This document shows, in pieces, positions 37,524-46,622 of a stretch of DNA of 64,000 bases. The position numbers were made by a program, and so were the translations under genes. The stretch lies in contig CP053450.1 in assembly GCA_013285505.1 (NCBI GenBank), positions 914,796 through 978,795 of the forward strand, read 5' to 3'. The first letter of the stretch is position 1. Each line of letters begins with the position of its first letter. The stretch is from Planctomycetota bacterium. GTDB lineage: Bacteria; Planctomycetota; Phycisphaerae; Phycisphaerales; UBA1924. The notes under the pieces were generated by a model. That model was not told the origin of the DNA. It made no database searches and saw nothing but the letters and a program-made list of their open reading frames with translations.

Positions 37524-40004
37524 GTGACACAACTCCCGCATCTTCAACTCTTCGGTGGGGTCAGCGGCGTTGCCTACGCACGCCCCAGATCCGGCTTTGG
37601 ACCTTTCGAGACTCCGCCCCGCGATCGGATCCCGCACGCTCAGTCGCTCCGGTCCGGAGTTACCGAGGCGATCGAGGCGGCGGAGCAGGAGTGCATTCAG
37701 CAAGGGGTGGCTGCGGAGGTCAAGGGCATCCAACTCGTGCTGGCGAGCCATGTCGGATTCGATCTGAAACTGGAGAGCTTGGAGAATCGTCCGGCAGGGA
37801 TCCAGCTCCTGCACGCCAAGACGACGGATGGTGTGCAACGAGCGGTAGTGTTCGTACCTCGAGAAGCCATCGGAGTACTCTCGGAACGCATTCAGGTTTA
37901 CGAGCATGAGACGAGGGACAACGGGCGCCCGAAGAACGCCGCTCTCATCGAGAGCATCGAGCGCATACGGCTCGCGCTCGCTCGCGATCTCTGGACCGAT
38001 GCGACGCCGTTCCCTACCTCGGACGCACCGCGATGGTGGGAGGTATGGGTCCCGAGGGACCAGGAGCACGCCGAGGAGGTCCACGCGAGGTTCATGGCGA
38101 TCGCCGCCCCGTTGCAGCTTGCCGTGAGTCCGCGGTGGCTTGAGTTTTCCGAGCGTGTGGTCATGCTCGTCAAGGCACGAGCGTCGGATTGGTCGAGATC
38201 CAGGCTCCTCCTAGAGACGGTCGCAGAACTCCGTGCCCCGGCGGAGCTGGCGACACCCTACCTCAACCTCTCACCCATGGAACAGGCCGAGTGGATGACC
38301 GATTTGCGGGGGCGGCTGCGTGTCGCGCACCCCAACGCACCGGCGGTGTGTCTCTTGGACACCGGCGTGCATCGCGGGCACCCGCTTCTCGAGGACTCGT
38401 TGCTGGAGGCGGATTGGCAATCGGTTGTCCAGGAGTGGGGCCCGTCGGATAATGTTGGAGACGATCAGCACGGCACCCTGATGGCGGGTACGGCGTTGTT
38501 CGGTGACTTGGCCACGCACTTGAGCAGCGCGGAACACGTCGAACTCAGACACCGGATCGAGTCTGTCCGGATCCTCCCGAGGCGCGGGGCAAACGATCCT
38601 GACCTCTACGGCGCGGTCACCCAGCAAGCCGTATCGATCGCGGAGATCCGCGCCCCCGCGCGCCCTCGGGTCGTGTGTCTGGCGATCACCGCGACGGATC
38701 CGACGGGGCAGGGGGCCCCGAGCTCATGGTCGGCGGCCGTGGATCAGCTGGCGTACGGCGACGGGGAGCGGAGCCGGTTGGTGATGGTCTCGGCGGGCAA
38801 CGTACGAGAATGGGGCGCTGAATATCAGTACGTCGGCAGCAACCAGTCACCAATCGGCGCGATCGAAGACCCGAGCCACGCGTCGAATGCTCTCACGGTC
38901 GGAGCGTACACCGAGCGTGCGCAACTGACACCTGAGTACAAGGGGTGGTCCGCGGTCGCTCCGGCAGGCGGGTTGTCGCCGATCAGCAGAACAAGCGCGG
39001 CCTGGGACGCCGATGAACTCTCGCCCTGGCCGCTCAAGCCCGATGTCGTGTTCGAGGGCGGGAATCTGATCGCCGATGTATCGGGTGCGATGTCCACATG
39101 CCGCGAGACCGAGATTCTCACCACGGCCGTCTCTCCGACCGGCGCTGTGCTTGATACCAACGCGGGCACGAGCGCGGCTGTCGCACAGGGGGCCCGGCTC
39201 GCCGCGGAGATCATGGCTAAGTACCCGTCGCTCAGGCCAGAGACGGTCCGTGCGCTCATCGTCCATTCCGCGGAGTGGACAGAGGAGATGGCGGCACAGG
39301 TACCGGCGAATTCCAGCAAGGAGGCGATCCGCAAGCGGATCCGCACGTTCGGGTTCGGCGTCCCAAACAGGGACAGGGCCATCGCGAGCATGTCGAATGC
39401 CGTGACCCTCGTTGCGGAATCTGCCATCCAGCCCTACGCGCGCCGCAGCGGCGTGGCACGAACCAACCAGATGGGGCTGCATCAACTGCCCTGGCCAACC
39501 GCAGCGCTCTATGAACTCGGGTCGACCCCGGTGCGAATGCGGGTCACGTTGTCCTACTTCATCGAGCCGAACCCGGGACGCCGTGGCAGGATTCCCAGAA
39601 CGCGGTATGGCTCGCACGGCCTCCGGTTCGATGTGCGGCGACCCGGCGAGGATCTTGAGGAGTTCAAGCGACGACTCTCCACCGCAGAACGAGACGACCC
39701 CGATGCGGATATCGATGCGACCGGGGAGAGCCGCGACTGGGTGATCGGTCGCAACGGCCGCGCTCGTGGTTCGCTGCAGGGTGATTGGTGGATCGGGACC
39801 GCGGAGCAGTTGGCGGCCAGCGATGCTATTGCCGTCTTCCCCGTCACCGGTTGGTGGAAGGAGAGGGCGTTTCTTCAGAAGGTGGAGAGTATTGCTCGGT
39901 ACAGCCTCGTGGTGTCGATCGAGACGCCGCCGGGGGTCATCGATCTCTACGCGATGATCGCCGCGCAGACGGAGGTCGCGGTCGACATCGTGGGTCAGGA
40001 GTAG
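37524..40004 (+). CDS. ietS: Subtilisin-like serine protease, IetS-like
   Basis: An 826-residue protein. The S8 catalytic triad is intact: Asp279 in CLLDTGV, His316 in DDQHGTLMAG and Ser550 in NAGTSAAVAQ, with an oxyanion Asn426 in SAGN. The N-terminal 250 residues lack a signal peptide and are predicted to be cytoplasmic, unlike secreted subtilases. The C-terminal 270 residues (…RVTLSYFIEPNPG…) form a beta-rich accessory domain. Together with the AAA protein it forms the IetAS-type defence pair, presumably abortive or proteolytic. It starts at GTG 37524 and is the last gene of the island, next to the right boundary, as is usual for cargo. Confidence 0.87.
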   Translation: MTQLPHLQLFGGVSGVAYARPRSGFGPFETPPRDRIPHAQSLRSGVTEAIEAAEQECIQQGVAAEVKGIQLVLASHVGFDLKLESLENRPAGIQLLHAKTTDGVQRAVVFVPREAIGVLSERIQVYEHETRDNGRPKNAALIESIERIRLALARDLWTDATPFPTSDAPRWWEVWVPRDQEHAEEVHARFMAIAAPLQLAVSPRWLEFSERVVMLVKARASDWSRSRLLLETVAELRAPAELATPYLNLSPMEQAEWMTDLRGRLRVAHPNAPAVCLLDTGVHRGHPLLEDSLLEADWQSVVQEWGPSDNVGDDQHGTLMAGTALFGDLATHLSSAEHVELRHRIESVRILPRRGANDPDLYGAVTQQAVSIAEIRAPARPRVVCLAITATDPTGQGAPSSWSAAVDQLAYGDGERSRLVMVSAGNVREWGAEYQYVGSNQSPIGAIEDPSHASNALTVGAYTERAQLTPEYKGWSAVAPAGGLSPISRTSAAWDADELSPWPLKPDVVFEGGNLIADVSGAMSTCRETEILTTAVSPTGAVLDTNAGTSAAVAQGARLAAEIMAKYPSLRPETVRALIVHSAEWTEEMAAQVPANSSKEAIRKRIRTFGFGVPNRDRAIASMSNAVTLVAESAIQPYARRSGVARTNQMGLHQLPWPTAALYELGSTPVRMRVTLSYFIEPNPGRRGRIPRTRYGSHGLRFDVRRPGEDLEEFKRRLSTAERDDPDADIDATGESRDWVIGRNGRARGSLQGDWWIGTAEQLAASDAIAVFPVTGWWKERAFLQKVESIARYSLVVSIETPPGVIDLYAMIAAQTEVAVDIVGQE

Positions 40005-40057
40005 ACGGTAGAGCACCGCGGCGCTGGGTGGGCATGGTCCCTGCTCCGATGCATTGC

Positions 40058-40081
40058 GTCTCGCCGACTTGGGCGTGAGAC
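40058..40081. terminator. Weak hairpin between converging genes
   Basis: GTCTC-GCC (40058-40065) can pair with GGC-GT-GAGAC (40072-40081) with a 2-base bulge, in the 108-base gap between the convergent protease and TPR lipoprotein genes. There is no U-tract, so terminator function is uncertain. Confidence 0.25.
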
Positions 40082-40112
40082 CCGTGGCGATACAGAATGT
40101 GAAGCACGGGGC

Positions 40113-40730
40113 TCAGTCGGAGCGATGCGAGAGCCTCGCCTGCGCCCACTCCCGCCATTCCTCACTGTCTCCCCGAAGCGCAATCTCACGGAGATTGCCG
40201 GCGACCTCCACATCCTCCGCGGCATTCGCGGCGTCATGCCGGAGCTGGCACCGCGTCATCGCCTGCACGGTTTGGATGTGCCCCGGGTACACCTCGAGCG
40301 CCGACCGATACTCATCGATCGCGTCGTCGAAGCGCCCGACTCTCTCGAGCGTCATCGCGAGATTGAACCGAGGGTCCGCCAGCCCGGGGAGAAGCTGGCG
40401 CGCCCATTCGAACTCTTGGGCAGCCGAATAAAGCTCCCCCCGCGACAGGTGGATCACACCGAGGTTGTTGTGTGCCGGGCCGTGGAACAGATCCGCGGCC
40501 AGCGCCTCGCGCAGCAGACGCTCGGCCTTGCCAGGGTTGCTGTCGAGGATCGCCGCGGCCTCCTGGGTCAGGCGTTGCGCTTCGAGCGGGTTCCGGGGCG
40601 AGTCGGCCGACGCGGTGTAGGGGCTGCGGCCGCTCGATGCGCAGCCCCATGCTGCTCCGAGCAGCAACGACAGCGCCGCCGCTGCCCACATAGCGTTCCA
40701 CGAGTGGGTCACGAATCCGTTGCGCTTCAT
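40113..40730 (-). CDS. TPR lipoprotein at the end of the type II secretion operon
   Basis: A 205-residue protein with a lipoprotein-like signal: basic start MKRNG, hydrophobic AAAALSLLLGAAWG, then Cys30 in a somewhat weak lipobox. Three to four TPR-like repeats follow (AERLLREALAADLFHGPAHNNLGVIHLSRGEL, EFEWARQLLPGLADPRFNLAM, DAIDEYRSALEVYPGH). It may act as a secretin pilotin or assembly factor, because its ATG at 40730 overlaps the stop of the GspM-like gene by ATGA and so belongs to that operon. Pilotins of the TPR type are known for pili (PilF/PilW); the function here is inferred. Confidence 0.72.
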   Translation of the reverse strand: MKRNGFVTHSWNAMWAAAALSLLLGAAWGCASSGRSPYTASADSPRNPLEAQRLTQEAAAILDSNPGKAERLLREALAADLFHGPAHNNLGVIHLSRGELYSAAQEFEWARQLLPGLADPRFNLAMTLERVGRFDDAIDEYRSALEVYPGHIQTVQAMTRCQLRHDAANAAEDVEVAGNLREIALRGDSEEWREWAQARLSHRSD

Positions 40731-41291
40731 GGTGTCGGCTCCATCCCGGGATGCTCGCTTTCGGCTTGATTCTTTACGTACACGGCGGACGCGGTCAGTG
40801 CGGCACGGAACGTGCCGTCGGTCGCCCCGCGGTTCGGGGCGGGGGTCAGATCCACCCCGGTCACGGTCCAGAGCCTGTGCTCCCGCCGCCAGCGGTCGAG
40901 GAACGAGCCCAGTTCATCCAGGAGGATCGGGCTCAGGACCACCCGGAACGTCTGGACCTGGCGCGCGGAGGTGCCGTCGCTGCCCGACAACGCGCGATCG
41001 CCCGAGGGCGTGACCGACTCGACGCGGGTCGAGGCCAGCCCGCACGCGGCAAGCGTCTCGTTCACGCGGCTGGAACGCGTCACCCTGCGGCTGTGCGCCG
41101 AGGGCCACGGTCTGGGACCGCCCCCGGAGCTCGAGCACCCGTTCGGCCTCGGAGCGGACCTGTTCGAGTGTCGAACGGGCCGACTGCGCCGAAGATCGAG
41201 CCTCGCGCGTGCGCGCCGCACTCAGCGCGAGCATGAGCGTCGCCGCGGCGACGGTGAGCGCAAGGACAATTACGGACTGCCTCGGAGTCAC
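40727..41291 (-). CDS. gspM: GspM-like type II secretion protein (frameshifted)
   Basis: About 187 residues. An N-terminal transmembrane helix (SVIVLALTVAAATLMLALSA) is followed by a coiled coil (ARSSAQSARSTLEQVRSEAERVLELRGR) and, after a one-base shift at about 41086-41092, a small ferredoxin-like domain (RVNETLAACGLASTRVESV … VYVKNQ). This is the layout of GspM/PilO-type assembly-platform proteins. It would join GspL at the cytoplasmic membrane. The start at 41291 overlaps the GspL-like stop (ATGA). Divergent, so the letter assignment rests on topology and position. Confidence 0.65.
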
Positions 41292-42160
41292 GGGGGCACC
41301 CCCGGCTCCATGCGGACCCGCACCGCGATCTCGTCGCGTTCACGGACGACGTTGGGCTGGCGCAGTGACCACCCGGGAGGTGCCCGCAGCTCGCGCTCGA
41401 ACCGCTCGGCCGCCGCTTCGTCCGGCAGCCGGACGCTGAGCGTGATCGCGGTGGACGAGGCGCTGAGCGAATCGGTGGTTAGGTGCAGGTCGTTCGGCCA
41501 GGAAGCCAGCATCGCGGCGAGGGACGGGGCGACCTCGACCGGGCCGGTCTCGGGTGAGGCCGTGCCGCGGGTGCGATCCAGCAGGCGCAGCTCGGCGGTC
41601 AGCCGCGCGGACGGGGGCAGGGGGCTGTTCGAGGGGGGCAGCACGGCGTCGTAGAGCTCCGCGGTGGTCGACTCCAGGGCGCGGGTGTGCCCGAGCAGGC
41701 GTGCCGCTCGGCGGGACTGCCCGGCGAGGATCAGCCCGGTGCAGAGCAGTATCGCGGCGCAGCCGACGAGCGTGGTCCTGCGGCGATGGACCTTGATCTG
41801 GCGAGGCTCGAACGCCGTGGTGAGCAGGTTGAGCCGGTCCGGATCGATCGGCTCGTCGAGTGTCTCGCTGATGAACCCCGGCACCCTGTCGGGGGAGAGA
41901 GTCAGCCATCTCTGCGTCGCGTGGCCATGCAAGTCGTCGCGGTCGAACCCGCAGGCCAGAACCCGATCGGTCCCGATCGGGACATAGACCGCGTGAATGG
42001 TGTCGACGGCCACAGGGAGCACCGACTCGAACAGGTACCCGAGTTGCTCCGGCGTGCTCCGGGCGCGCCGGGGGAGCGCCGAGGCGTCGAGCACGCCCCA
42101 GTAGAACCGGTCCGCAGGGAGTTCGAGGTGTGTGCCTGCGTTTTGGGAAGAGGTACTCAT
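41288..42160 (-). CDS. GspL/PilN-like assembly-platform protein
   Basis: A 290-residue protein. About 120 residues of cytoplasmic sequence (FYWGVLDASALPRRARST…) precede a transmembrane helix (TTLVGCAAILLCTGLILAGQ) and a periplasmic coiled coil plus ferredoxin-like domain (TAELYDAVLPPSNSPLPPSA, then SSTAITLSVRLPDEAAAERF). This order fits GspL/PilN proteins, although the cytoplasmic actin-like part is shorter than in classical GspL. The start at 42160 was chosen because it overlaps the preceding stop by ATGA; the longer Arg-rich upstream extension is not protein-like. Its partners are the M-like protein and the ATPase GspE. Confidence 0.65.
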   Translation of the reverse strand: MSTSSQNAGTHLELPADRFYWGVLDASALPRRARSTPEQLGYLFESVLPVAVDTIHAVYVPIGTDRVLACGFDRDDLHGHATQRWLTLSPDRVPGFISETLDEPIDPDRLNLLTTAFEPRQIKVHRRRTTLVGCAAILLCTGLILAGQSRRAARLLGHTRALESTTAELYDAVLPPSNSPLPPSARLTAELRLLDRTRGTASPETGPVEVAPSLAAMLASWPNDLHLTTDSLSASSTAITLSVRLPDEAAAERFERELRAPPGWSLRQPNVVRERDEIAVRVRMEPGVPP

Positions 42161-42675
42161 GGCCGCCTCCCCGAGTCGGGCTCGTCGCGCAGGGCCAGTG
42201 TCGCGGGCCGGCCGCCGACCTCGAGGCGCACCGATTCCGGATCCACCGCGGCGATGAGGACGCCGACGATCTGCTCGCCGGAAGCCACGATGTGCAGTGT
42301 GTCGGTGTCGGGGTCGTAAAGCGCGGCCCTGAGGATCTGTTCCCCGTCGTGTGCTGTGTCGTGCACGATGCCGATCAGCTGCAGCCTGGGTGGGGGAGCG
42401 GCGGCCTGTCTGGGCTCGGAGGTGGTCTCTGGTGTTGCTGGCGGGGGCAGAGGGTTCCACAGCCGTGCCGCGAAGGCCCCGCGATCAACGGGCGGCAGAG
42501 CGTCTTCGCCGGACTCACCGCGGGCCGGGCTCCGCAGTTCGACGTCGAGGTCCGGCACCGGGGAGAGAGGGGCCAGGGCCCAGGCCAGAGATGCAAGGAC
42601 CGCGCAGCCGCCGATCGCGAGGGTCGTCCGCTGTCGTCTCCGCCAGGCTCGGGTTGGATCACTCGGTGATGGCAA
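42157..42675 (-). CDS. GspC-like type II secretion protein
   Basis: A 172-residue inner-membrane protein: short basic cytoplasmic tail, one transmembrane helix (TTLAIGGCAVLASLAWALAP), a Pro-rich linker, then a beta-rich homology-region-like domain (PRLQLIGIVHDTAHDGEQILRAALYDPDTDTLHIVASGE). GspC links the inner-membrane platform to the secretin through such an HR domain. Assignment rests on topology, length and operon position; no PDZ domain is present. It overlaps the preceding gspK stop by 17 bases and the next start by four bases. Confidence 0.6.
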   Translation of the reverse strand: MPSPSDPTRAWRRRQRTTLAIGGCAVLASLAWALAPLSPVPDLDVELRSPARGESGEDALPPVDRGAFAARLWNPLPPPATPETTSEPRQAAAPPPRLQLIGIVHDTAHDGEQILRAALYDPDTDTLHIVASGEQIVGVLIAAVDPESVRLEVGGRPATLALRDEPDSGRRP

Positions 42676-43511
42676 GGCGTTGCACCCTCTCCCAGTTGCT
42701 GCCGGTGTCGGTGTAGACGCACCACCAGGACTCGATCACGTGGCCGCTTCGGCAGTCGATCCGGAACGCCCAGGCGGTGCTCATCAAGACCGGGACGATC
42801 GCAGCGGGGTCTCCGCCGGTTCGTGGAGCCCGCGATGCCCCCGGCGAGGCGACCCGGCCGAGTGCCCTGGATTCCGCGACCGCGTCGATGCCCCCGAGAT
42901 CGTTCAGGGCGTACACCGTCGAGACGAGATCGAGCGGTGCGGTGTTGACGTTCAGGGTTGGGGGACGCCCCGCGCGTGTCGGATTGTGGCTCGCCAGATG
43001 CTCGCCGAGTGCGCCACTGTCACGAGCGCCCGCGGGCGGGAAGACCGGGACGTGGTTTCCCGCGGCTGCAGCCAGCACATCGAGACCCGGATGATCGAGC
43101 CAGTCTGGGCCCGCAGCGGCGAGCCGCCTCGTGAACACCGTTCGGCAGGAACGACGCGAGCCGGCCGACGGCCTCGGTGCCGGGCACCATCCCGCACTGA
43201 TCGAACGCGGTGATCGTGAGCCGGCAGGTCACGCCACCCAACTCGATGTCGTCGTCGAGCACGACGAACCGCGGCGAGCCCGCGTCTGACGGCAGCACCA
43301 GCCTCCCGGCGTGACGGTGGAGCCAGTCAAGGATTGGGGCCTCGGATGCTTCGAGCAGACGACCGGTGTGCTGCTGGGAGGTTGCGGTCTCGCAACGTTG
43401 CCGGGCGGTAGCGGCAACGCGCGCCAACCCCGCCGCGGCGGTCACCGAGAGCACGAGTGCCACGAGGACGAGCAGCAGCGCGATCCCGCGTTGGCTCGGC
43501 ATACGGATCAT
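42659..43511 (-). CDS. gspK: GspK-like minor pseudopilin (frameshifted)
   Basis: About 283 residues. The prepilin start MIRMPSQRGIALLLVLVALVLSV has a G-I-A processing site in place of the usual G-F. A large globular domain follows, including PTLNVNTAPLDLVSTVYAL, the NxNTAP signature of GspK/T2SSK SAM-like domains. At about 43136-43140 a one-base shift joins ASFLPNG to VFTRRLAAAG. GspK lacks the Glu5 of other pseudopilins and caps the pseudopilus tip; here position 5 after the processing site is Leu, as expected. The start overlaps the gspJ stop by ATGA. Confidence 0.78.
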
Positions 43512-44035
43512 CGCACGTCCTCCCGGCCCAGCCGCCACGCACGCGAGACGACACGGCCGTTCTCGTGGGTGAGCCGCACAGTCATCACATACTCGCGAGT
43601 CTCCAGCTCCTCGAACTCTGTCGCGAACGAGCCGAGCTCGCCAAGCAGCGGGCGGACAGACAGGACGGCATTGGCCTCGTCGAGGTACTCGATGGTCAGC
43701 ACCCGGTCCCGGAGCGAGAGCCGGGCTGTCGAGCACACCTCCGTGCGCCCGTTTGCAACCACCACGGTTCGGGTCCGGAGCAGGAGGTCTCCGTTCTCCG
43801 TGGCGATGCGCCACCGGTCGTGGCCGTTGCGGCGGAGCCGGTGGTCTTCGACCAAGAGCATGTTGTCGATCAGGTCAAGGATGTGGGCAGCACCGGCCTC
43901 CCACGATGCCCGCGAGCCGTGCACTGCCGAGGCCCGAACGGTGGACGTTGTCCAAGACACACTCGCGACCGTGAGCGCCGAGAGCAGGGCCAGCGCGAGC
44001 AGCACCTCAACCAGTGTCATGGCGTGCTGCTTCAT
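43508..44035 (-). CDS. gspJ: GspJ-like minor pseudopilin
   Basis: A 175-residue protein with a type IV pilin-like N-terminus: short leader MKQHA, then MTLVEVLLALALLSALTVAS with Glu at position 5 of the mature protein. The processing site is A-M rather than G-F. The C-terminal domain is beta-rich (LLLRTRTVVVANGRTEVCS, LTIEYLDEANAVL). GspJ joins GspI and GspK at the pseudopilus tip. Its size and place between gspI and gspK support the call. Start overlaps the gspI stop (ATGA). Confidence 0.72.
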   Translation of the reverse strand: MKQHAMTLVEVLLALALLSALTVASVSWTTSTVRASAVHGSRASWEAGAAHILDLIDNMLLVEDHRLRRNGHDRWRIATENGDLLLRTRTVVVANGRTEVCSTARLSLRDRVLTIEYLDEANAVLSVRPLLGELGSFATEFEELETREYVMTVRLTHENGRVVSRAWRLGREDVR

Positions 44036-44442
44036 CGAGAGTCACCCCCGTCAAGCAGCTGTGAGGGCACGCGCATCCACCGGAGGCACTCGGTGCCATC
44101 GACGTTGAACACCGCCCACGCGTGCGTCGATCGATGTTCCTCGTCATCGGCTCTGACTGCTGAACCCAGCCGCACCTCGGCACGGAAGAGGCGTTCGTCG
44201 CTGGTCCATTCGACGCGATACCCGGCGGGCTGCCGCACGCACTCGGCGATGAGGCTCGGCCGCTGACGGAGGAGGGCGTCGACGGCGGATTCAACCTCGG
44301 CGTGATCGGCCTCTCCGATCGGTGATCCCGCGGCTTGGAGGTCCGCGCGAGCGCTGCGCAGGAACGGGATCCCCGCCGCCACGATCATCGTCAGCAGCAC
44401 CGTGGCCGCGACCACCTCCAGCAGTGTGAACCCGCGCTTCAT
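44032..44442 (-). CDS. gspI: GspI-like minor pseudopilin
   Basis: A 136-residue protein with a canonical prepilin signal MKRGFTLLEVVAATVLLTMIVAAG: G-F cleavage site and Glu5. It has a short globular domain (YRVEWTSDERLFRAEVRLGS). It would be cleaved by a prepilin peptidase that is not encoded in this window. Order in the operon (H-I-J-K) matches typical gsp clusters. Overlaps both neighbours by four bases. Confidence 0.75.
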   Translation of the reverse strand: MKRGFTLLEVVAATVLLTMIVAAGIPFLRSARADLQAAGSPIGEADHAEVESAVDALLRQRPSLIAECVRQPAGYRVEWTSDERLFRAEVRLGSAVRADDEEHRSTHAWAVFNVDGTECLRWMRVPSQLLDGGDSR

Positions 44443-44880
44443 CGCTCGGACACCTCCTCATCGAAGGCGTACCCCGTCAGACCGGCGACGAGGGTCTCCG
44501 ACCTTACACCGGCGGACTCGACCGAGAGGATGTAGTCGGGGCTCTGGCCGAGCCGGTCGACTCGGAGTTCCGGGATGGGTTCGCGGGAGTCCGGTGTCAG
44601 CAGCGACCCGGTGACTCCGTCGGGAAGCCACCGGTCAACCACCGGCGACTCGTCGCCACCGACGCGGACCACCACCCGGCCATCCGTGATCGCCAGTGTG
44701 GTCACCGATCCGCGTGCCGCCAGCACTCGCGCTCGCGCATCAGCGTCCAGCACGATCGAGCGTGCATCTCGTGCTCGCGCCGACTCGACCGACGGCGAGA
44801 CCCGCACCGCCACCGTCGCGGCGGTCAGCGCCCAGCAGCACGACCGCCGCCATGCATTCGAGCAGCGTGAACGCCCTCAT
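44439..44880 (-). CDS. gspH: GspH-like minor pseudopilin (frameshifted)
   Basis: The start at 44880 gives MRAFTLLECMAAVVLLG, a prepilin signal with A-F cleavage and Glu5. A one-base shift at about 44825 then leads into LTAATVAVRVSPSVESARA and a beta-rich GspH domain (LAITDGRVVVRVGGDES) ending at 44439. The joined product is about 146 residues, normal for GspH. The ATG overlaps the gspG stop by ATGA, which supports the start even though the longest single frame begins later at 44813. Confidence 0.72.
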
Positions 44881-45359
44881 CGCGGCCCCCGCAGGCTCAC
44901 CGACGACAGGTCGGCGTTCTCGTCCTCGCCCCCGGGCCTGCCGTCCGCCCCGTAGGTCACGATCTCGTAGGGGTGGCCGTCAGGCCCGGGCGTGATGTAG
45001 AGGTACGGCCGGTCCCACGGATCCAACAGCGTGTCGTAGGGCAGGTAGAACGCGCTCGTCGGCGGGGCCTCGGCGAGCGCAGAGAGCCCGGTGTCGAGAT
45101 CGGGCCAAGCGCCCTGGTCCATGTAGTAGGTCTCCAGCCGCTGCACGATCTGGCCGATGCCCGTCTTGGCGAGTTCCTGCTTGCCCTTGCCGAACGCGCC
45201 GGAGAACCCGACCGCGAGCGTCGCGGCCAGCAGGCCGAGGATCACCACCACCGCGAGCACCTCGACGAGTGTCATGCCGCGGCGAAGCGCAAGGCGACTC
45301 ACAGCACGTCGGCGGTGGGGGGTGTGGTGGCGGGCGTCGTGGGGTATAGCGGCGTTCAT
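44877..45359 (-). CDS. gspG: GspG major pseudopilin
   Basis: A 160-residue protein. A long leader (about 28 residues, LALRRG) precedes MTLVEVLAVVVILGLLAATLAVG, with Glu5 and a G-M processing site. The C-terminal GspG signature is clear: GIGQIVQRLETYYMDQGAWPDLDTGLSAL, DPWDRPYLYITPG and EIVTYGADGRPGGEDENADL. The last contains the calcium-binding loop (GADG-x-PGG-x3-NAD). It polymerises into the pseudopilus. The ATG at 45359 overlaps the GspF stop by ATGA once the GspF frame is corrected. Confidence 0.9.
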   Translation of the reverse strand: MNAAIPHDARHHTPHRRRAVSRLALRRGMTLVEVLAVVVILGLLAATLAVGFSGAFGKGKQELAKTGIGQIVQRLETYYMDQGAWPDLDTGLSALAEAPPTSAFYLPYDTLLDPWDRPYLYITPGPDGHPYEIVTYGADGRPGGEDENADLSSVSLRGPR

Positions 45360-46622
45360 GCGATGATCTCCTGCAGCCTGATGATCGGCAGCACCGCGCC
45401 CCATGACCACCACGCCGATCAGCGTGGCCAGGATCAGGATCACCGCGGGCTCGAGCATCGACGCGAGCCGGTCTACCGCGCGCGTCGCGGCCCGGTGCGC
45501 CCGGTCGGCGAGCCGCTGCAGCACCTCGCTCAGCTCGCCCGCGTTCTCGCCGATCGAGATCAGCCGCCGGCACTCGGCGTCGAACCAGACGTGATCGGTC
45601 AGCGCATCCGCGAGCGTGGAGCCGCGCTCGATGGACCCCGCCGCGTTCTCCAACTCGGTGCGGAGCGAACCCCCAAACAGCCCCGAGACTGTCGGACCCG
45701 TGATCCGCAGGGCCTCGACCAGCGGCACCCCGGTCCGGACCAGCTCTGCCAGGCTCGCCCAGGCACGCGCGAGCAGCGCGCGGCGGACGAACGCCGGGAG
45801 GAGGGCTCGGAGCCGGGTCGGGGCGCGCCATCCGCGCCGTCGAAGACGTCCGACGGTGGCGATACTCCCCGCCGCTGCCGCGGCCGCACCAAGGAGCAGG
45901 AGAGGCCCGTAGGCGAGCATCCCGCGGCCGGTTGCGATGATCGCGAGGGTCAGCCCGGGCGGCGCAACACCTTCGTCCCGGAGGATCCCGACCAGGTCGG
46001 GCAGGGTCCGCACACTCAGGAAGATCACCACGCCCACCCCGACGCACGAGACGACGGCGGGGTAGGTCAGGGCCCCGACAATCTTGGCCGACAACGTCCC
46101 GGCGCGCTGGTGCCGCTCGGCGAGAGTCCGCAGCACACTCGGCAACTCACCCGACGCACGCGCCGCCCGGACCATCGCGATCTCTGCCCCCTCGAACCAC
46201 CACGGGGCAGCGGCCATCGCGTCGTCGAGCGTCTGGCCGTTGTTGAGCGACTCTCGGAGCTCGACGAGCATCGTTCTGGCGCGGCCCCGTGCGCGGCCCT
46301 GCGTCAGCGTCGAGACCGCCTCGACGATGGGGACGCCGGCCTCCAGCATGGTCGCGATGCTGTCGAACAGTTCGGCCTTGGGGTCGGCGCGCCGGGCGCG
46401 GGCCCGGCTCTGGAGCCAATGGACGAGCGGCCCGGACCATCCCGAAGGCTTCACACGGAGAGTCCGTGCCCGCGCGGGCCTGGCCTCGATCACCTGCAGC
46501 CCGATGCGGCGGAGCGACGCCCGCAGCGCGGCGGGAGAGTCCGCGGCGAGCTCACCGGCCAGCGGGCCAGCAGGCGTCTCGCTCGGTTGCAGGGGGACAG
46601 CTTTGTAGCGGTAGACCGTCAC
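45356..46622 (-). CDS. gspF: GspF inner-membrane platform protein (frameshifted near C-terminus)
   Basis: About 421 residues with two copies of the T2SSF domain: LFDSIATMLEAGVPIVEAVSTLTQG, then LARAWASLAELVRTGVPLVEALRIT. Three transmembrane segments include the C-terminal LEPAVILILATLIGVVVMG. A single extra base in the CCCC run at 45399-45402 shifts the frame. Corrected, the tail reads GAVLPIIRLQEIIA with a TGA overlapping the gspG ATG. Uncorrected, the frame runs on into gspG as an artificial 581-residue fusion. GspF couples GspE to the pseudopilus base. Confidence 0.87.

Larger units (their letters stand above)
28175..40100. mobile_element. tRNA-adjacent integrative island, phage-satellite-like, carrying IetAS
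   Basis: Between the tRNA-Arg gene and the chromosomal type II secretion operon lie only plus-strand genes of mobile-element type. They are a tyrosine recombinase, an unknown protein, an excisionase-like HTH protein, a winged-helix replication-type protein, a ParB-methyltransferase, a small protein, a terminase large subunit, and the ATPase/protease pair at the distal end. No capsid, portal, tail or lysis gene is seen. The left boundary is taken from the tRNA and the right boundary from the change of strand and function near 40005-40112. I did not find a direct repeat of the tRNA end at the right side, so the ends are approximate. Confidence 0.6.

Noticed and set aside
40109-40130. A GGGGCTCAGTCGGAGC segment resembling the 5' part of the tRNA-Arg gene, considered as the right att site
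   Set aside because: The match is short, on the opposite orientation to the tRNA, and lies inside the 3' end of the TPR lipoprotein gene. It is probably chance.
44877-46622. A GspF-GspG fusion protein
   Set aside because: Removing one base from CCCC at 45399-45402 restores a normal GspF C-terminus and a TGA that overlaps the gspG ATG, matching all other junctions in the operon.
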